This document shows, in pieces, positions 1 to 7,122 of a DNA stretch of 19,501 nucleotides. Source of the DNA: Candidatus Woesearchaeota archaeon (lineage in GTDB: Archaea; Nanobdellota; Nanobdellia; Woesearchaeales; UBA11716). The notes under the pieces were generated by a model. That model searched no databases, had not been told where the DNA came from, and saw only the letters and a list, made by a program, of their open reading frames with translations. Every line of letters starts with the position of its first letter. The first letter of the stretch is position 1. Made by a program: the position numbers and the translations under genes. The stretch covers positions 4,530 through 24,030 of the forward strand of contig DUKR01000028.1 of NCBI GenBank assembly GCA_013329175.1, read 5' to 3'.

Positions 1-74
1 ATTATCGAACATTTGTGTTTTCTGCTAGTCTAGGGGATGATGTTAGATATAGCCAACACATGGAGGCACGTAAA

Positions 75-917
75 ATGATGATGGAGATGTTTGTAAATAG
101 ATTCCCCGATGTGGGTGAAAAAGAAACGAGATGCGTCATTATGCCGCCAGGAAAAGATTTGCCTGAGGGCCATTACTACTTTGCTGAAAGTTTCTGCAAT
201 GACAAGAAATGCGACTGCAGAAGGGCATTCATTAATGTAATTTATGAAGATAATCCTATCGCTACAATTGGTTTTGGATGGGAAGATATTAAGTTCTATG
301 AAAAATGGGCGCATGATAAAAGCATGGCGCCTGACTTAAAGGGGCCTATCCTTGAATTAACTGGAATAAGAACAAAGCACTCGAAAAATGCGCTTAAGCT
401 ATTTGAAGAAGTGATGATGCATGATACAATATTCATCGAGAGGCTAAAAAAGCACTATAAGATGTTTAAAGAAATCCTGAGTGATAACGAAGAAGATGAA
501 GTAGAAGATTTTAATCCCGATGAGCATACTGTGGCGAGCTTATGTAAGGATACAGGTACGGGGGTTGATGCCATTAGTGACAAAAATAGAGAGGCATTTT
601 ATCCCATTATTATGGCGATTGAAGAGACAATTTGGTCTTATTACCTGGAAAACGATTCATTAAAGGATTCTGAAGTGATTGAGTTATTAAAAAACCTCAG
701 AGACAACATCTTAACTGAGAAAGCGTCATTTAACAGGGTTGAAGAGGAGATTATCAGAAAAATTAAACTTGTTTTATTCCTGAATAGCTATGATAAGCGC
801 GATTTGTCATTATCAATATCTGCAGTCCTTAAATCTGCAAAACTGCACAGATCAATGGGAGGAAACAGGGGGTACTTAACATTTATTTCGCATTTTTTAA
901 ATCAGATGAAAAAATGA
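75..917 (+). CDS. Uncharacterised C-x4-C-x-C protein coupled to hsdS
   Basis: Function unknown. The N-terminal part has a conserved-looking core: a CNDKKCDCRR segment (cysteines about 41, 46 and 48 from this start), followed by a beta-rich stretch and GFGWEDIKFYEKW. This resembles an uncharacterised domain I recall from bacterial and archaeal proteins, sometimes near SEC-C zinc motifs; metal binding is an inference. After an acidic linker (DNEEDEVEDFNPDE), a helical C-terminal domain begins at about residue 175 and ends in a GGNRGYLTFI motif. I chose ATG 75 because GGAGG at 62-66 lies 8 bases upstream. The frame is open to the window edge, so a start at GTG 15, ATG 60 or further left is possible. 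The stop overlaps the hsdS start (ATGA, 914-917), so the two are translationally coupled and this protein probably belongs to the restriction-modification operon. Confidence 0.7.
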   Translation: MMMEMFVNRFPDVGEKETRCVIMPPGKDLPEGHYYFAESFCNDKKCDCRRAFINVIYEDNPIATIGFGWEDIKFYEKWAHDKSMAPDLKGPILELTGIRTKHSKNALKLFEEVMMHDTIFIERLKKHYKMFKEILSDNEEDEVEDFNPDEHTVASLCKDTGTGVDAISDKNREAFYPIIMAIEETIWSYYLENDSLKDSEVIELLKNLRDNILTEKASFNRVEEEIIRKIKLVLFLNSYDKRDLSLSISAVLKSAKLHRSMGGNRGYLTFISHFLNQMKK

Positions 918-2068
918 AACAAACTGAGATAGTCGTGATTCCTGATGATTGGGATTTAAAAAGATTAGGAGACATTTGTGTAGATATGATTGGCGGTGGG
1001 ACCCCTTCGACTTCAAATGAAAGCTATTGGAATGGTAACATACCTTGGATGACAAGCGCCCATATTTTAAGAAGGTTCGTGAGATCAGGTCAAAAGTCCA
1101 TAACAAAAGGGGGTCTACAAAATAGTGCAACACACCTTGTGGAAAAAGATAATTTACTGGTTGCTACCAGAGTAGGAATTGGTAAAGTCGCTATAAATAA
1201 AATAGAGGTTACAATTAGTCAAGACCTCACTGGCTTAATAATTGACAAATCAAAAGCATTCAATGAGTATGTTTATTGGCAACTGACCTATAATCAGAGA
1301 AAAATAAAATCGTTTGCACAAGGAAGCACTATAAAAGGAGTTCTACGTACAGATTTGGCAAAATTGGAGATACCTCTTCCGTCAATTATTGAGCAACAAT
1401 CCATCTCGGAAGTTCTCTCCACAGTTGATGATCGCCTTGACATCGTAGAGAGGGAGAGCCAGCGAGTCGAACGGCTCAAGGTGGGCCTCATGAAAGAGCT
1501 GTTCGATGGGAAGAAGTGGAAGGTAGTAAATCTCTCTGAGGTTGTAGAAATATTTGATAATAAAAGATGTCCTCTGAGTTCTATGGGAAGGTCAAAACTA
1601 AAAGGTCAATATCCATACTGTGGTGCTAACGGCATTGTTGATTATATTAACAAATTTGCATACGATGGCGAATATTTGCTTATTGCAGAAGATGGAGGAG
1701 ATTATGGCAAATTTGGCGACTCATCTTATATCATGAGAGGTAAATTCTGGGTGAATAATCATGCTCACGTATTAAAAGCAATAGAAGAAAAGACTACAAC
1801 TAAATTTCTATTTTACATTCTTAATTTTATGGATTTAACTACATATATTGTCGGATCCACAAGGACAAAATTAAGTCAAAAAAAATTGCAACAAATTCAG
1901 ATTCCTCTTCCAAACCTTAATGAACAACAACACATTATAGAAATTTTAAAGGTAGTAGATAAAAAAGTCTCACTCCAGCAATCCAAAAAATCAAAACTCG
2001 AAAACATCAAGAAAAGCCTGATGAACGACCTTTTGACAGGCAAGAAAAGAGTAACGGTAACGCAATGA
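914..2068 (+). CDS. hsdS: Type I restriction-modification specificity subunit S
   Basis: HsdS recognises the bipartite DNA target and joins HsdM and HsdR in the type I complex. The 384 residues show the classical two-fold layout: target recognition domain 1 (about 1-150), a central conserved helical repeat (LEIPLPSIIEQQ at about 150, then a long helix to about 198), target recognition domain 2 (about 200-325), and a C-terminal repeat (IQIPLPNLNEQQ at about 330, then a helix ending LMNDLLTGKK). The length is usual for the family. The start overlaps the stop of the preceding gene by 4 bases. The DNA for the central helix is clearly richer in G+C than the flanking recognition domains, which suggests domain shuffling. 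hsdM is not in the window and should lie to the left. Confidence 0.95.
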   Translation: MKQTEIVVIPDDWDLKRLGDICVDMIGGGTPSTSNESYWNGNIPWMTSAHILRRFVRSGQKSITKGGLQNSATHLVEKDNLLVATRVGIGKVAINKIEVTISQDLTGLIIDKSKAFNEYVYWQLTYNQRKIKSFAQGSTIKGVLRTDLAKLEIPLPSIIEQQSISEVLSTVDDRLDIVERESQRVERLKVGLMKELFDGKKWKVVNLSEVVEIFDNKRCPLSSMGRSKLKGQYPYCGANGIVDYINKFAYDGEYLLIAEDGGDYGKFGDSSYIMRGKFWVNNHAHVLKAIEEKTTTKFLFYILNFMDLTTYIVGSTRTKLSQKKLQQIQIPLPNLNEQQHIIEILKVVDKKVSLQQSKKSKLENIKKSLMNDLLTGKKRVTVTQ

Positions 2069-2159
2069 TGCAACTGTACGATAACGCCGTACACTTCAAG
2101 GCTAAATACATCAATTTTAATATATGTATATATTTACATAATATTATGGTGATATTTAC
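2069..2159 (+). promoter_or_regulatory. Promoter/leader and possible operator before the MNT-HEPN-hsdR genes
   Basis: This 91-base gap contains a very AT-rich block (2114-2138) with TATA-like sequence. Within it, 2119-2134 reads AATATATGTATATATT, two perfect 7-base arms around a central GT. The downstream protein begins with a winged-helix domain, so autoregulation at this palindrome is plausible but unproven. GGTGAT at 2148-2153 is a good Shine-Dalgarno sequence six bases before ATG 2160. Confidence 0.45.
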
Positions 2160-2741
2160 ATGAAAAGCAAAGAGGCAGAAATCATAAAGCTGCTTATTGA
2201 GAATAGAGAGAAGGAGTTGAGCATCAATCAGATTGCAAAGCTTCTGAAAAAAGACTACAAAAATGCCCATAATATAGTCACAAGGCTCTCTAAGATGAAA
2301 GTAGTCAAGCTTGAAGCCTTCGGCAAATCTTACAAAGTAATTCTTACCAGTAAAGCGCATCCGCTAATCTATGAAGCAGAGTACATGAGGAGGCAGGAAC
2401 TGCTCAAAAATAAGGAACTTGCAGTAATGTATGACTCCTTCAAAAGCATGCATTCAAAACTTTACGTCCTGCTCATGTTCGGCAGTTACGCAAAAAAGAC
2501 ACAAACCAAACAATCAGACATTGACCTTATGTTCATTGTTCCGGATGAAGCTGAAGAAAGAGCGGTGAAAGAAATCGAAAACATCACAGGAACGCTTCCC
2601 CTTAAGATTCATACCAATATATTCAGGGAATCAGACTTCAAGGCTATGAGGAACTCAAAAGAGATTACTGTAGGTTCAGAAGCCATAAAGAACAATATTA
2701 TCCTTCATGGAATAGAATCACACTATGAGATGATACAATGA
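2160..2741 (+). CDS. Winged-helix/MNT-type nucleotidyltransferase, probable antitoxin of a HEPN-MNT pair
   Basis: Residues 1-65 form a winged-helix DNA-binding domain (LSINQIAKLLKKDYKNAHNI followed by a VVKLEAFGKSYKVILT wing). A minimal nucleotidyltransferase domain follows, with GSYAKKTQTKQSDIDL, the GS...DxD signature that binds Mg-NTP, at about 104-119. MNT proteins paired with HEPN toxins can modify and silence their partner (the HepT/MntA principle). The third acidic residue usual for polymerase-beta-type enzymes is not obvious; the corresponding strand may be LPLKIHTNIF, so activity is uncertain. The gene overlaps the HEPN gene by ATGA (2738-2741). An HTH-MNT protein placed between hsdS and hsdR suggests a regulatory or addiction function within the restriction island. 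An autonomous toxin-antitoxin module that landed here is the alternative. Confidence 0.8.
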   Translation: MKSKEAEIIKLLIENREKELSINQIAKLLKKDYKNAHNIVTRLSKMKVVKLEAFGKSYKVILTSKAHPLIYEAEYMRRQELLKNKELAVMYDSFKSMHSKLYVLLMFGSYAKKTQTKQSDIDLMFIVPDEAEERAVKEIENITGTLPLKIHTNIFRESDFKAMRNSKEITVGSEAIKNNIILHGIESHYEMIQ

Positions 2742-3274
2742 TTGACGAAAAAAGAAAAAAGGAAGCGCAGAGTAACTTTTCAAGATATTTGCAGGAAGGT
2801 CTGCTAAAAAAAGAGCACAATGACCTTGCGATGAATAAGTATATAGAGAACGCAGATATCTCATTAAAGACTGCAAACGAGCTAATGCAAAGTCAATTAA
2901 AACCTTACTTATGGGTTATTGTAACATCATATTATTCTATGTTTTACATGGCAAATGCTGTCCTCCTTAGTTATGGCTACAAAACACAGGACAAAATAGC
3001 CCATAAAGTAACAAGTGATGCATTAATCTTTCTTATTCTTGACAAACTAAGGAAAGAGCTTTTGGAAGGCTATGAAGCAATACAAAGAGATACCCTGGAA
3101 ATTGCCAGTACAAAAGCTGAATCAGTGATAGAATCTTACTCGTTAGAACTCGACAAGCGCTCAAGATTCCAGTACAATATGCTTGAACAGACAAAAGAAG
3201 CCAAAGCACAAACATCGCTGAAGCTCGCATCCGAATTTGTCTTTGAACTAAAAAAACTGCTGAAAGGAAAATGA
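2738..3274 (+). CDS. HEPN-domain protein, partner of the MNT nucleotidyltransferase
   Basis: All-helical protein of 178 residues. The segment YLWVIVTSYYSMFYMANAVL (about 57-76) followed by GYKTQDKIAHKV is the typical HEPN core, as in the SYYAMFHAA...GH pattern of COG1895-type proteins. A second part contains ESYSLELDKRSRFQYNM, where RxxADY usually sits. HEPN proteins are often RNases or toxins, but the canonical R-x4-6-H catalytic motif is not present at any arginine here, so it may be a non-nucleolytic or atypical member. It overlaps the MNT gene upstream (ATGA) and the next gene downstream (ATGA at 3271), so its stoichiometry is probably set by translational coupling. The pairing with the MNT gene is the main support for a toxin-antitoxin or defence role. 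Confidence 0.75.
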   Translation: MIDEKRKKEAQSNFSRYLQEGLLKKEHNDLAMNKYIENADISLKTANELMQSQLKPYLWVIVTSYYSMFYMANAVLLSYGYKTQDKIAHKVTSDALIFLILDKLRKELLEGYEAIQRDTLEIASTKAESVIESYSLELDKRSRFQYNMLEQTKEAKAQTSLKLASEFVFELKKLLKGK

Positions 3275-3489
3275 ATCAAACACTCAAAAAACTCGGAAAA
3301 GAAGAGTTATACTCCCTTCTGCTTGAGCTATCCACCATGTTTGAACAGATTATTAAAATTCTGAACGAGAACAAGAAGTTGATACCTCAATTTAAAACAA
3401 GACTTAACTTGATTATAGAACCAGGTTGTGAGGGATGGGGCCATAAGGACACATTAATGGAAATCTACGAGGAGTTAAAAGATGATTGA
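3271..3489 (+). CDS. Small 72-residue hypothetical protein in the restriction operon
   Basis: No family recognised. It is a short, largely helical protein, with a leucine-rich helix (EELYSLLLELSTMFEQII) in the N-terminal half and an EPGCEGWGHKDTLMEIYEEL segment in the C-terminal half. The start overlaps the HEPN stop by ATGA, and the end overlaps the next start by 8 bases. This tight packing is the best evidence that it is a genuine gene and is co-translated. It could be an accessory subunit of the HEPN-MNT pair or a partner of the following OB-like protein; the sequence does not decide. Confidence 0.6.
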   Translation: MNQTLKKLGKEELYSLLLELSTMFEQIIKILNENKKLIPQFKTRLNLIIEPGCEGWGHKDTLMEIYEELKDD

Positions 3490-3829
3490 TACAACACTTA
3501 TTGACAAGCTGAAAGTTCTTGCAAATAAAGAGAAGAAGGTAAAGGAATATAAAAGAAGGCTCAGAATAAAAGGCAAAGTCAAAGCCTTAGGCAAAACAAA
3601 GAATGACAACCTGACGCTTACGGTTGAAAAAGATAAAGAGGACTACAAATTCACAGTTCTTAAATCTCACAAAGAAAGGTTTGCTCTCGCAAACAAGTTA
3701 CATAAAGGAAATAGCGTTTCTGTTGAGGGCATTCCGAGATTTAGGGCCATTATTTGCACTCGTCTAAACCTTCTTGAAAAGGGCATTGCAGAAGGAAAGC
3801 AGGAGAAGCTAGTCTCGTACTCTATATAG
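3482..3829 (+). CDS. Small basic protein, possible OB-fold nucleic-acid binder
   Basis: 115 residues, rich in lysine and arginine. A short helix (about 1-24) precedes a pattern of alternating beta-strands: IKGKVKALGK, LTLTVEKDK, YKFTVLKS, then LANKLHKGNSVSVEGIPRF and a closing strand. The spacing of strands, and the GNSVSVEGI turn before a final strand, resemble an OB-fold, which would fit RNA or DNA binding. This is pattern inference only. The start (ATG 3482) overlaps the previous stop and has GAGGAG at 3469-3474 as ribosome-binding site. It sits 24 bases upstream of hsdR, so it is probably co-transcribed with the restriction subunit. Confidence 0.6.
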   Translation: MIDTTLIDKLKVLANKEKKVKEYKRRLRIKGKVKALGKTKNDNLTLTVEKDKEDYKFTVLKSHKERFALANKLHKGNSVSVEGIPRFRAIICTRLNLLEKGIAEGKQEKLVSYSI

Positions 3830-3853
3830 AAAAAAAGCAAAGATTGGTGAAAA

Positions 3854-6800
3854 ATGCCCCGCTTTAATGAAAAGTCAGCCGTGGAAGATTACATCGTTGA
3901 ACAGCTTCAAAGTAAGGGATGGGCTTTTGTCCCAGGCAATGCCTTAGATAGGGACAATTTCGAAGAGCCGCTTTTAATCAGAAACTTAATCAAACAAGTA
4001 AAAGCTATCAATCCTATTGATCTGAGCGATGAGGATATTAAGAATTTACTCAATGAACTCGGGTTTAAGCCAAGCACTCAGGAGGGTATAAAGCAGATGC
4101 TTCTTTGCTTGAAAGAAGGCATCTCCATCAAGATTGAGAAGGATAAAACGCTCAAGAGAATCAGGCTTTTTGATTATGACAATGTCCAAAATAACGAGTT
4201 TATTGTCACAAGACAGGCAGTTTATACAAGAGGAAATAAGCAAATACGAACAGATATTCTTCTGTATGTAAATGGCATTCCTTTAGTAGATATTGAGTCT
4301 AAAAACCCCGCAAGTTTTTCAGAAAACTGGTATGATGCGTTCAAACAAATCAAGAGCTACGAGCAAGACATTCCCGAACTCTACAAGTACGTGCAGATAG
4401 GAGTTGCTGCAGAGCAAATAGCAAAGTATTTCCCGATTGTCCCCTGGAATGAGAATGTAAAAATAGATGAATGGAAATCAGAAAAACTTGACTCTATAGA
4501 CTCAGTTATTCAGTTGTTTATTCCAGAAACACTGCTCGATATCATCAATAACTTTGTTTATGTCAGGGTTCAGTTTGGAGAAGCCACAAAAGTTCTTCCA
4601 AGATATATGCAATATCGAGCTGTAGGCAAAGTCGTCCAGAGAGTCATCAATAACATTAAAGGCAAAGAAGAAAAAAATAAAGGCCTGATCTGGCACTGGC
4701 AAGGCTCTGGAAAGACTTTAGAAATGATTTTTGCAACAAACAAGCTATACCGTTCTGAGGCAATGGCTAACCCAACAATATTCCTCATTATTGACAGGCA
4801 GGATTTAGAGGAGCAGCTTTATGATGAGTTTAACGCTCTTGACATAACTCTTCCAGAACTCATTGGTTCGGTCAGCGGCATGAGGAAAGTTCTTCAGCAT
4901 GACCAAGGCAGAGGAAAGCGAGGAATTTTCATTACGTTAATTCATAAATTCCGAGCTGAAGAACTTCACGTTCTTCATGCAGAGCTTGAGAAAATCTCAA
5001 CAGATAAAGAAACAATTCTTACAAGGAAGAATGTTGTCGCATTCGTAGATGAAGGCCACAGGACGCAATATGGCACGTTAGCAGCTCAAATGAGGGCTAT
5101 ACTCAAGAACACTTTCTTTTTTGCATTTACAGGAACACCTATATCAAAGCCTAAAAAATGTGTTGACACATATGATGTGTTCAGTTATCCTCCGGAAGAG
5201 AAGTACCTTGACAAATATTTCATTACAGATTCGATTAACGATGGATTTACCGTAAAGATAGCATATCAGCCACGACTTGAAAGAGAAGTTCATCTGAATA
5301 AAGAAATGCTTGATACCTTTTTGGAAGTTGAGTATGAAGAAATTCCAGAAGACGCAAGAGAAGTTGTTAAAGAGGACGTTAAGAAGAAAATTGGTTTGCT
5401 AAAGGCATACCTTGAGAACCCTCAGAGAATCGCAAAGGTAGCAAAAGATATCGCTGAACATTTCAAAGAAAATGTTGATGGTAAATTCAAAGCAATGGTT
5501 GTTGCAGTAAACAGAGAATCTTGTGTAATTTACAAGAAGGAGCTTGACAAATACCTTCCTGAAAACTATTCTTATGTTGTTTTCAGTTATGGCGCACGAG
5601 ACGAATCTAATAGAATCGCTATGTACGTTAAAGAAGAAACTGCTCAATATGGCAAGGAGTATGAAGATATTCGAAAAGAGGTTATTGAAAAATTCAAAGA
5701 AGAAGACTCGCCAAAGATCATTATTGTCACTGATATGCTCCTGACTGGTTTTGACGCTCCAATACTTCAAACAATGTACTTAGACAAACCATTGAAGGAG
5801 CATAAGCTTTTGCAAGCAATAGCAAGAACAAACCGGCCATACAAAGACGTAAAAGAAGCGGGATTGATTCTTGATTATATTGGGATTTTGAAAGAGTTCA
5901 AGAGAGCGTTTGAGATTTATAGCAAAGAGGAGATAAACGGTGCACTGTTTAGCATTGAAGAAATCAGAAAAGACTTTGTAAGATTGATGAACCAAATCTT
6001 AGACATCTTCAAAGAGGTTCCGAAAAACCAATATGATTGTAAAACTCTGCTGAAAGCCATGGAGATACTCACTTCAAATGAAGAAAAAAGCAAAGCATTC
6101 ATAGAAGACTACAAGCACATGACAAAAATATTTGAGCTGCTTGGCCCCGACACAATAAAAGCAGAACTCTTCTCAGAATATCAGTGGATAAGCGCAATTT
6201 ATACCTACTATACGCGACTTGTTCTGAGAAGTCAACCAAAAGACAATAGGTACTTAGAACAATACTTCAAGAAAACCATAAAGTACATTCACAAAACAAC
6301 CGAGCTTGAAGAAATCCAGAAATCTCTTCCCATAATTGAATTTGATGAAGACTATTTCAGAAGACTTGAGCAGCATGTTAAGAACAAAGAAGAAAAAGCA
6401 GCAAACATAGTCTTTACCTTAAACCGATTCGTTCTCGTTGACAAATTCAAAAATCCAGTCTCAGAAAGTCTTAGCGAGAAAGTTCAAAGGCTTCTTTATT
6501 TGTGGAAAGAAAAAACAAAGGACTATGAAAAAATATACCGAGAAGGAGTTAAAGTAATCAAAGAATTCATACAACTCTCGCAAAGGCAAAAAGAGCTAAA
6601 ATTAAGTACATTGGATTATTCGCTGCTACTTGTTCTTGAAGATAAGTTTTGGGGGGATGCGGAACTAATTGAGGATATAAGGGAACTGTCAATTTCATTG
6701 AATGAATTACTATTTGCGGGATGGATATCTCAGCCAACAACACAAAAAGAAGTTGAAAAGACGGTAAGGCTATTTATTAGACGATATCTCAAGCGTCACA

Positions 6801-6877
6801 GTTTAGGGATTGACGGCCTTAATATTTTATCCGATAAACTTATGGATAGGGTGAAAGCCTATGCAAAAGAAGATTAA
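3854..6877 (+). CDS. hsdR: Type I restriction enzyme subunit R
   Basis: HsdR is the ATP-driven DNA translocase and endonuclease of the type I complex. The 1007 residues match family length. The N-terminal nuclease domain shows the PD-(D/E)xK pattern with D134 (RTDILLY) and E148-x-K150 (DIESKN). The superfamily 2 motor follows: Walker A WQGSGKT with K287, DEGH box at 399-402, FTGTP at about 425, LLTGFDAP at about 630, and the arginine-finger motif ARTNRPY at about 656-662. A helical C-terminal region (about 700-1007) should contact HsdM. All key residues are present, so it looks intact. GGTGA (3846-3850) is the ribosome-binding site. The 3' end overlaps a small downstream frame. A chromosomal modification partner (hsdM) must exist nearby for this to be safe. 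Confidence 0.97.
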   Translation: MPRFNEKSAVEDYIVEQLQSKGWAFVPGNALDRDNFEEPLLIRNLIKQVKAINPIDLSDEDIKNLLNELGFKPSTQEGIKQMLLCLKEGISIKIEKDKTLKRIRLFDYDNVQNNEFIVTRQAVYTRGNKQIRTDILLYVNGIPLVDIESKNPASFSENWYDAFKQIKSYEQDIPELYKYVQIGVAAEQIAKYFPIVPWNENVKIDEWKSEKLDSIDSVIQLFIPETLLDIINNFVYVRVQFGEATKVLPRYMQYRAVGKVVQRVINNIKGKEEKNKGLIWHWQGSGKTLEMIFATNKLYRSEAMANPTIFLIIDRQDLEEQLYDEFNALDITLPELIGSVSGMRKVLQHDQGRGKRGIFITLIHKFRAEELHVLHAELEKISTDKETILTRKNVVAFVDEGHRTQYGTLAAQMRAILKNTFFFAFTGTPISKPKKCVDTYDVFSYPPEEKYLDKYFITDSINDGFTVKIAYQPRLEREVHLNKEMLDTFLEVEYEEIPEDAREVVKEDVKKKIGLLKAYLENPQRIAKVAKDIAEHFKENVDGKFKAMVVAVNRESCVIYKKELDKYLPENYSYVVFSYGARDESNRIAMYVKEETAQYGKEYEDIRKEVIEKFKEEDSPKIIIVTDMLLTGFDAPILQTMYLDKPLKEHKLLQAIARTNRPYKDVKEAGLILDYIGILKEFKRAFEIYSKEEINGALFSIEEIRKDFVRLMNQILDIFKEVPKNQYDCKTLLKAMEILTSNEEKSKAFIEDYKHMTKIFELLGPDTIKAELFSEYQWISAIYTYYTRLVLRSQPKDNRYLEQYFKKTIKYIHKTTELEEIQKSLPIIEFDEDYFRRLEQHVKNKEEKAANIVFTLNRFVLVDKFKNPVSESLSEKVQRLLYLWKEKTKDYEKIYREGVKVIKEFIQLSQRQKELKLSTLDYSLLLVLEDKFWGDAELIEDIRELSISLNELLFAGWISQPTTQKEVEKTVRLFIRRYLKRHSLGIDGLNILSDKLMDRVKAYAKED

Positions 6878-6977
6878 AATCTACGACATGGATTTTGAAT
6901 ATGCAGTGAACTATAGGCCAGTTCATTATCCTCGTTTAGAGTTTAAAACAGTTGGTTCTTGGTTCAGGAACGACTGA
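6861..6977 (+). pseudogene. Truncated N-terminus of a YgjP/DUF45-like metallopeptidase
   Basis: A 38-codon frame starts inside the hsdR 3' end (17-base overlap) behind an excellent Shine-Dalgarno sequence, AGGGTGA at 6848-6854. Its YRPVHYPRLEFKT stretch resembles, from memory, the first beta-hairpin of YgjP/SprT-like zinc metallopeptidases (DUF45). In many genomes these are encoded directly after hsdR and are about 230 residues long. The frame stops at TGA 6975-6977, and no HExxH catalytic motif follows in any nearby frame, so the gene appears cut off at the edge of the island. A genuine tiny protein is the alternative. Confidence 0.5.
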
Positions 6978-7122
6978 ATAAATAGGCTTCTCCTTTAAAA
7001 AGGGTTTAAACATCCGAACTCTTAACAGCCACTACTTACCATCTACAGGTTGAACAATACGCCCCATCACAAACATTTATATACATTCCATCAAGAGAGC
7101 AAAGCAAAGAGGTGGTGAATAG
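6978..7122 (+). promoter_or_regulatory. Promoter and leader of acs
   Basis: This gap separates the AT-rich restriction island from the higher-GC housekeeping region. It contains a clear TATA box, TTTATATA at 7076-7083, which predicts transcription from about 7105. A long Shine-Dalgarno sequence, GAGGTGGTGA, lies at 7109-7118, four bases before ATG 7123. Further left are a short inverted repeat (CCTTT/AAAGG near 6992-7004) and GTTTAAAC, with no clear function. Confidence 0.7.

Noticed and set aside
1..33. Short frame ending in TAG at 31-33 as the tail of hsdM.
   Set aside because: Only ten codons are visible and they show no recognisable HsdM C-terminus.
15..74. GTG 15 or ATG 60 as start of the first gene.
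   Set aside because: Not excluded, but ATG 75 has GGAGG at the right distance while the others have no ribosome-binding site. An origin left of the window also remains possible.
6992..7004. CCTTT/AAAGG inverted repeat after the restriction island as a terminator or attachment site.
   Set aside because: The stem is five bases with no T-run behind it, no matching direct repeat was found at the other side, and no tRNA or integrase is nearby.
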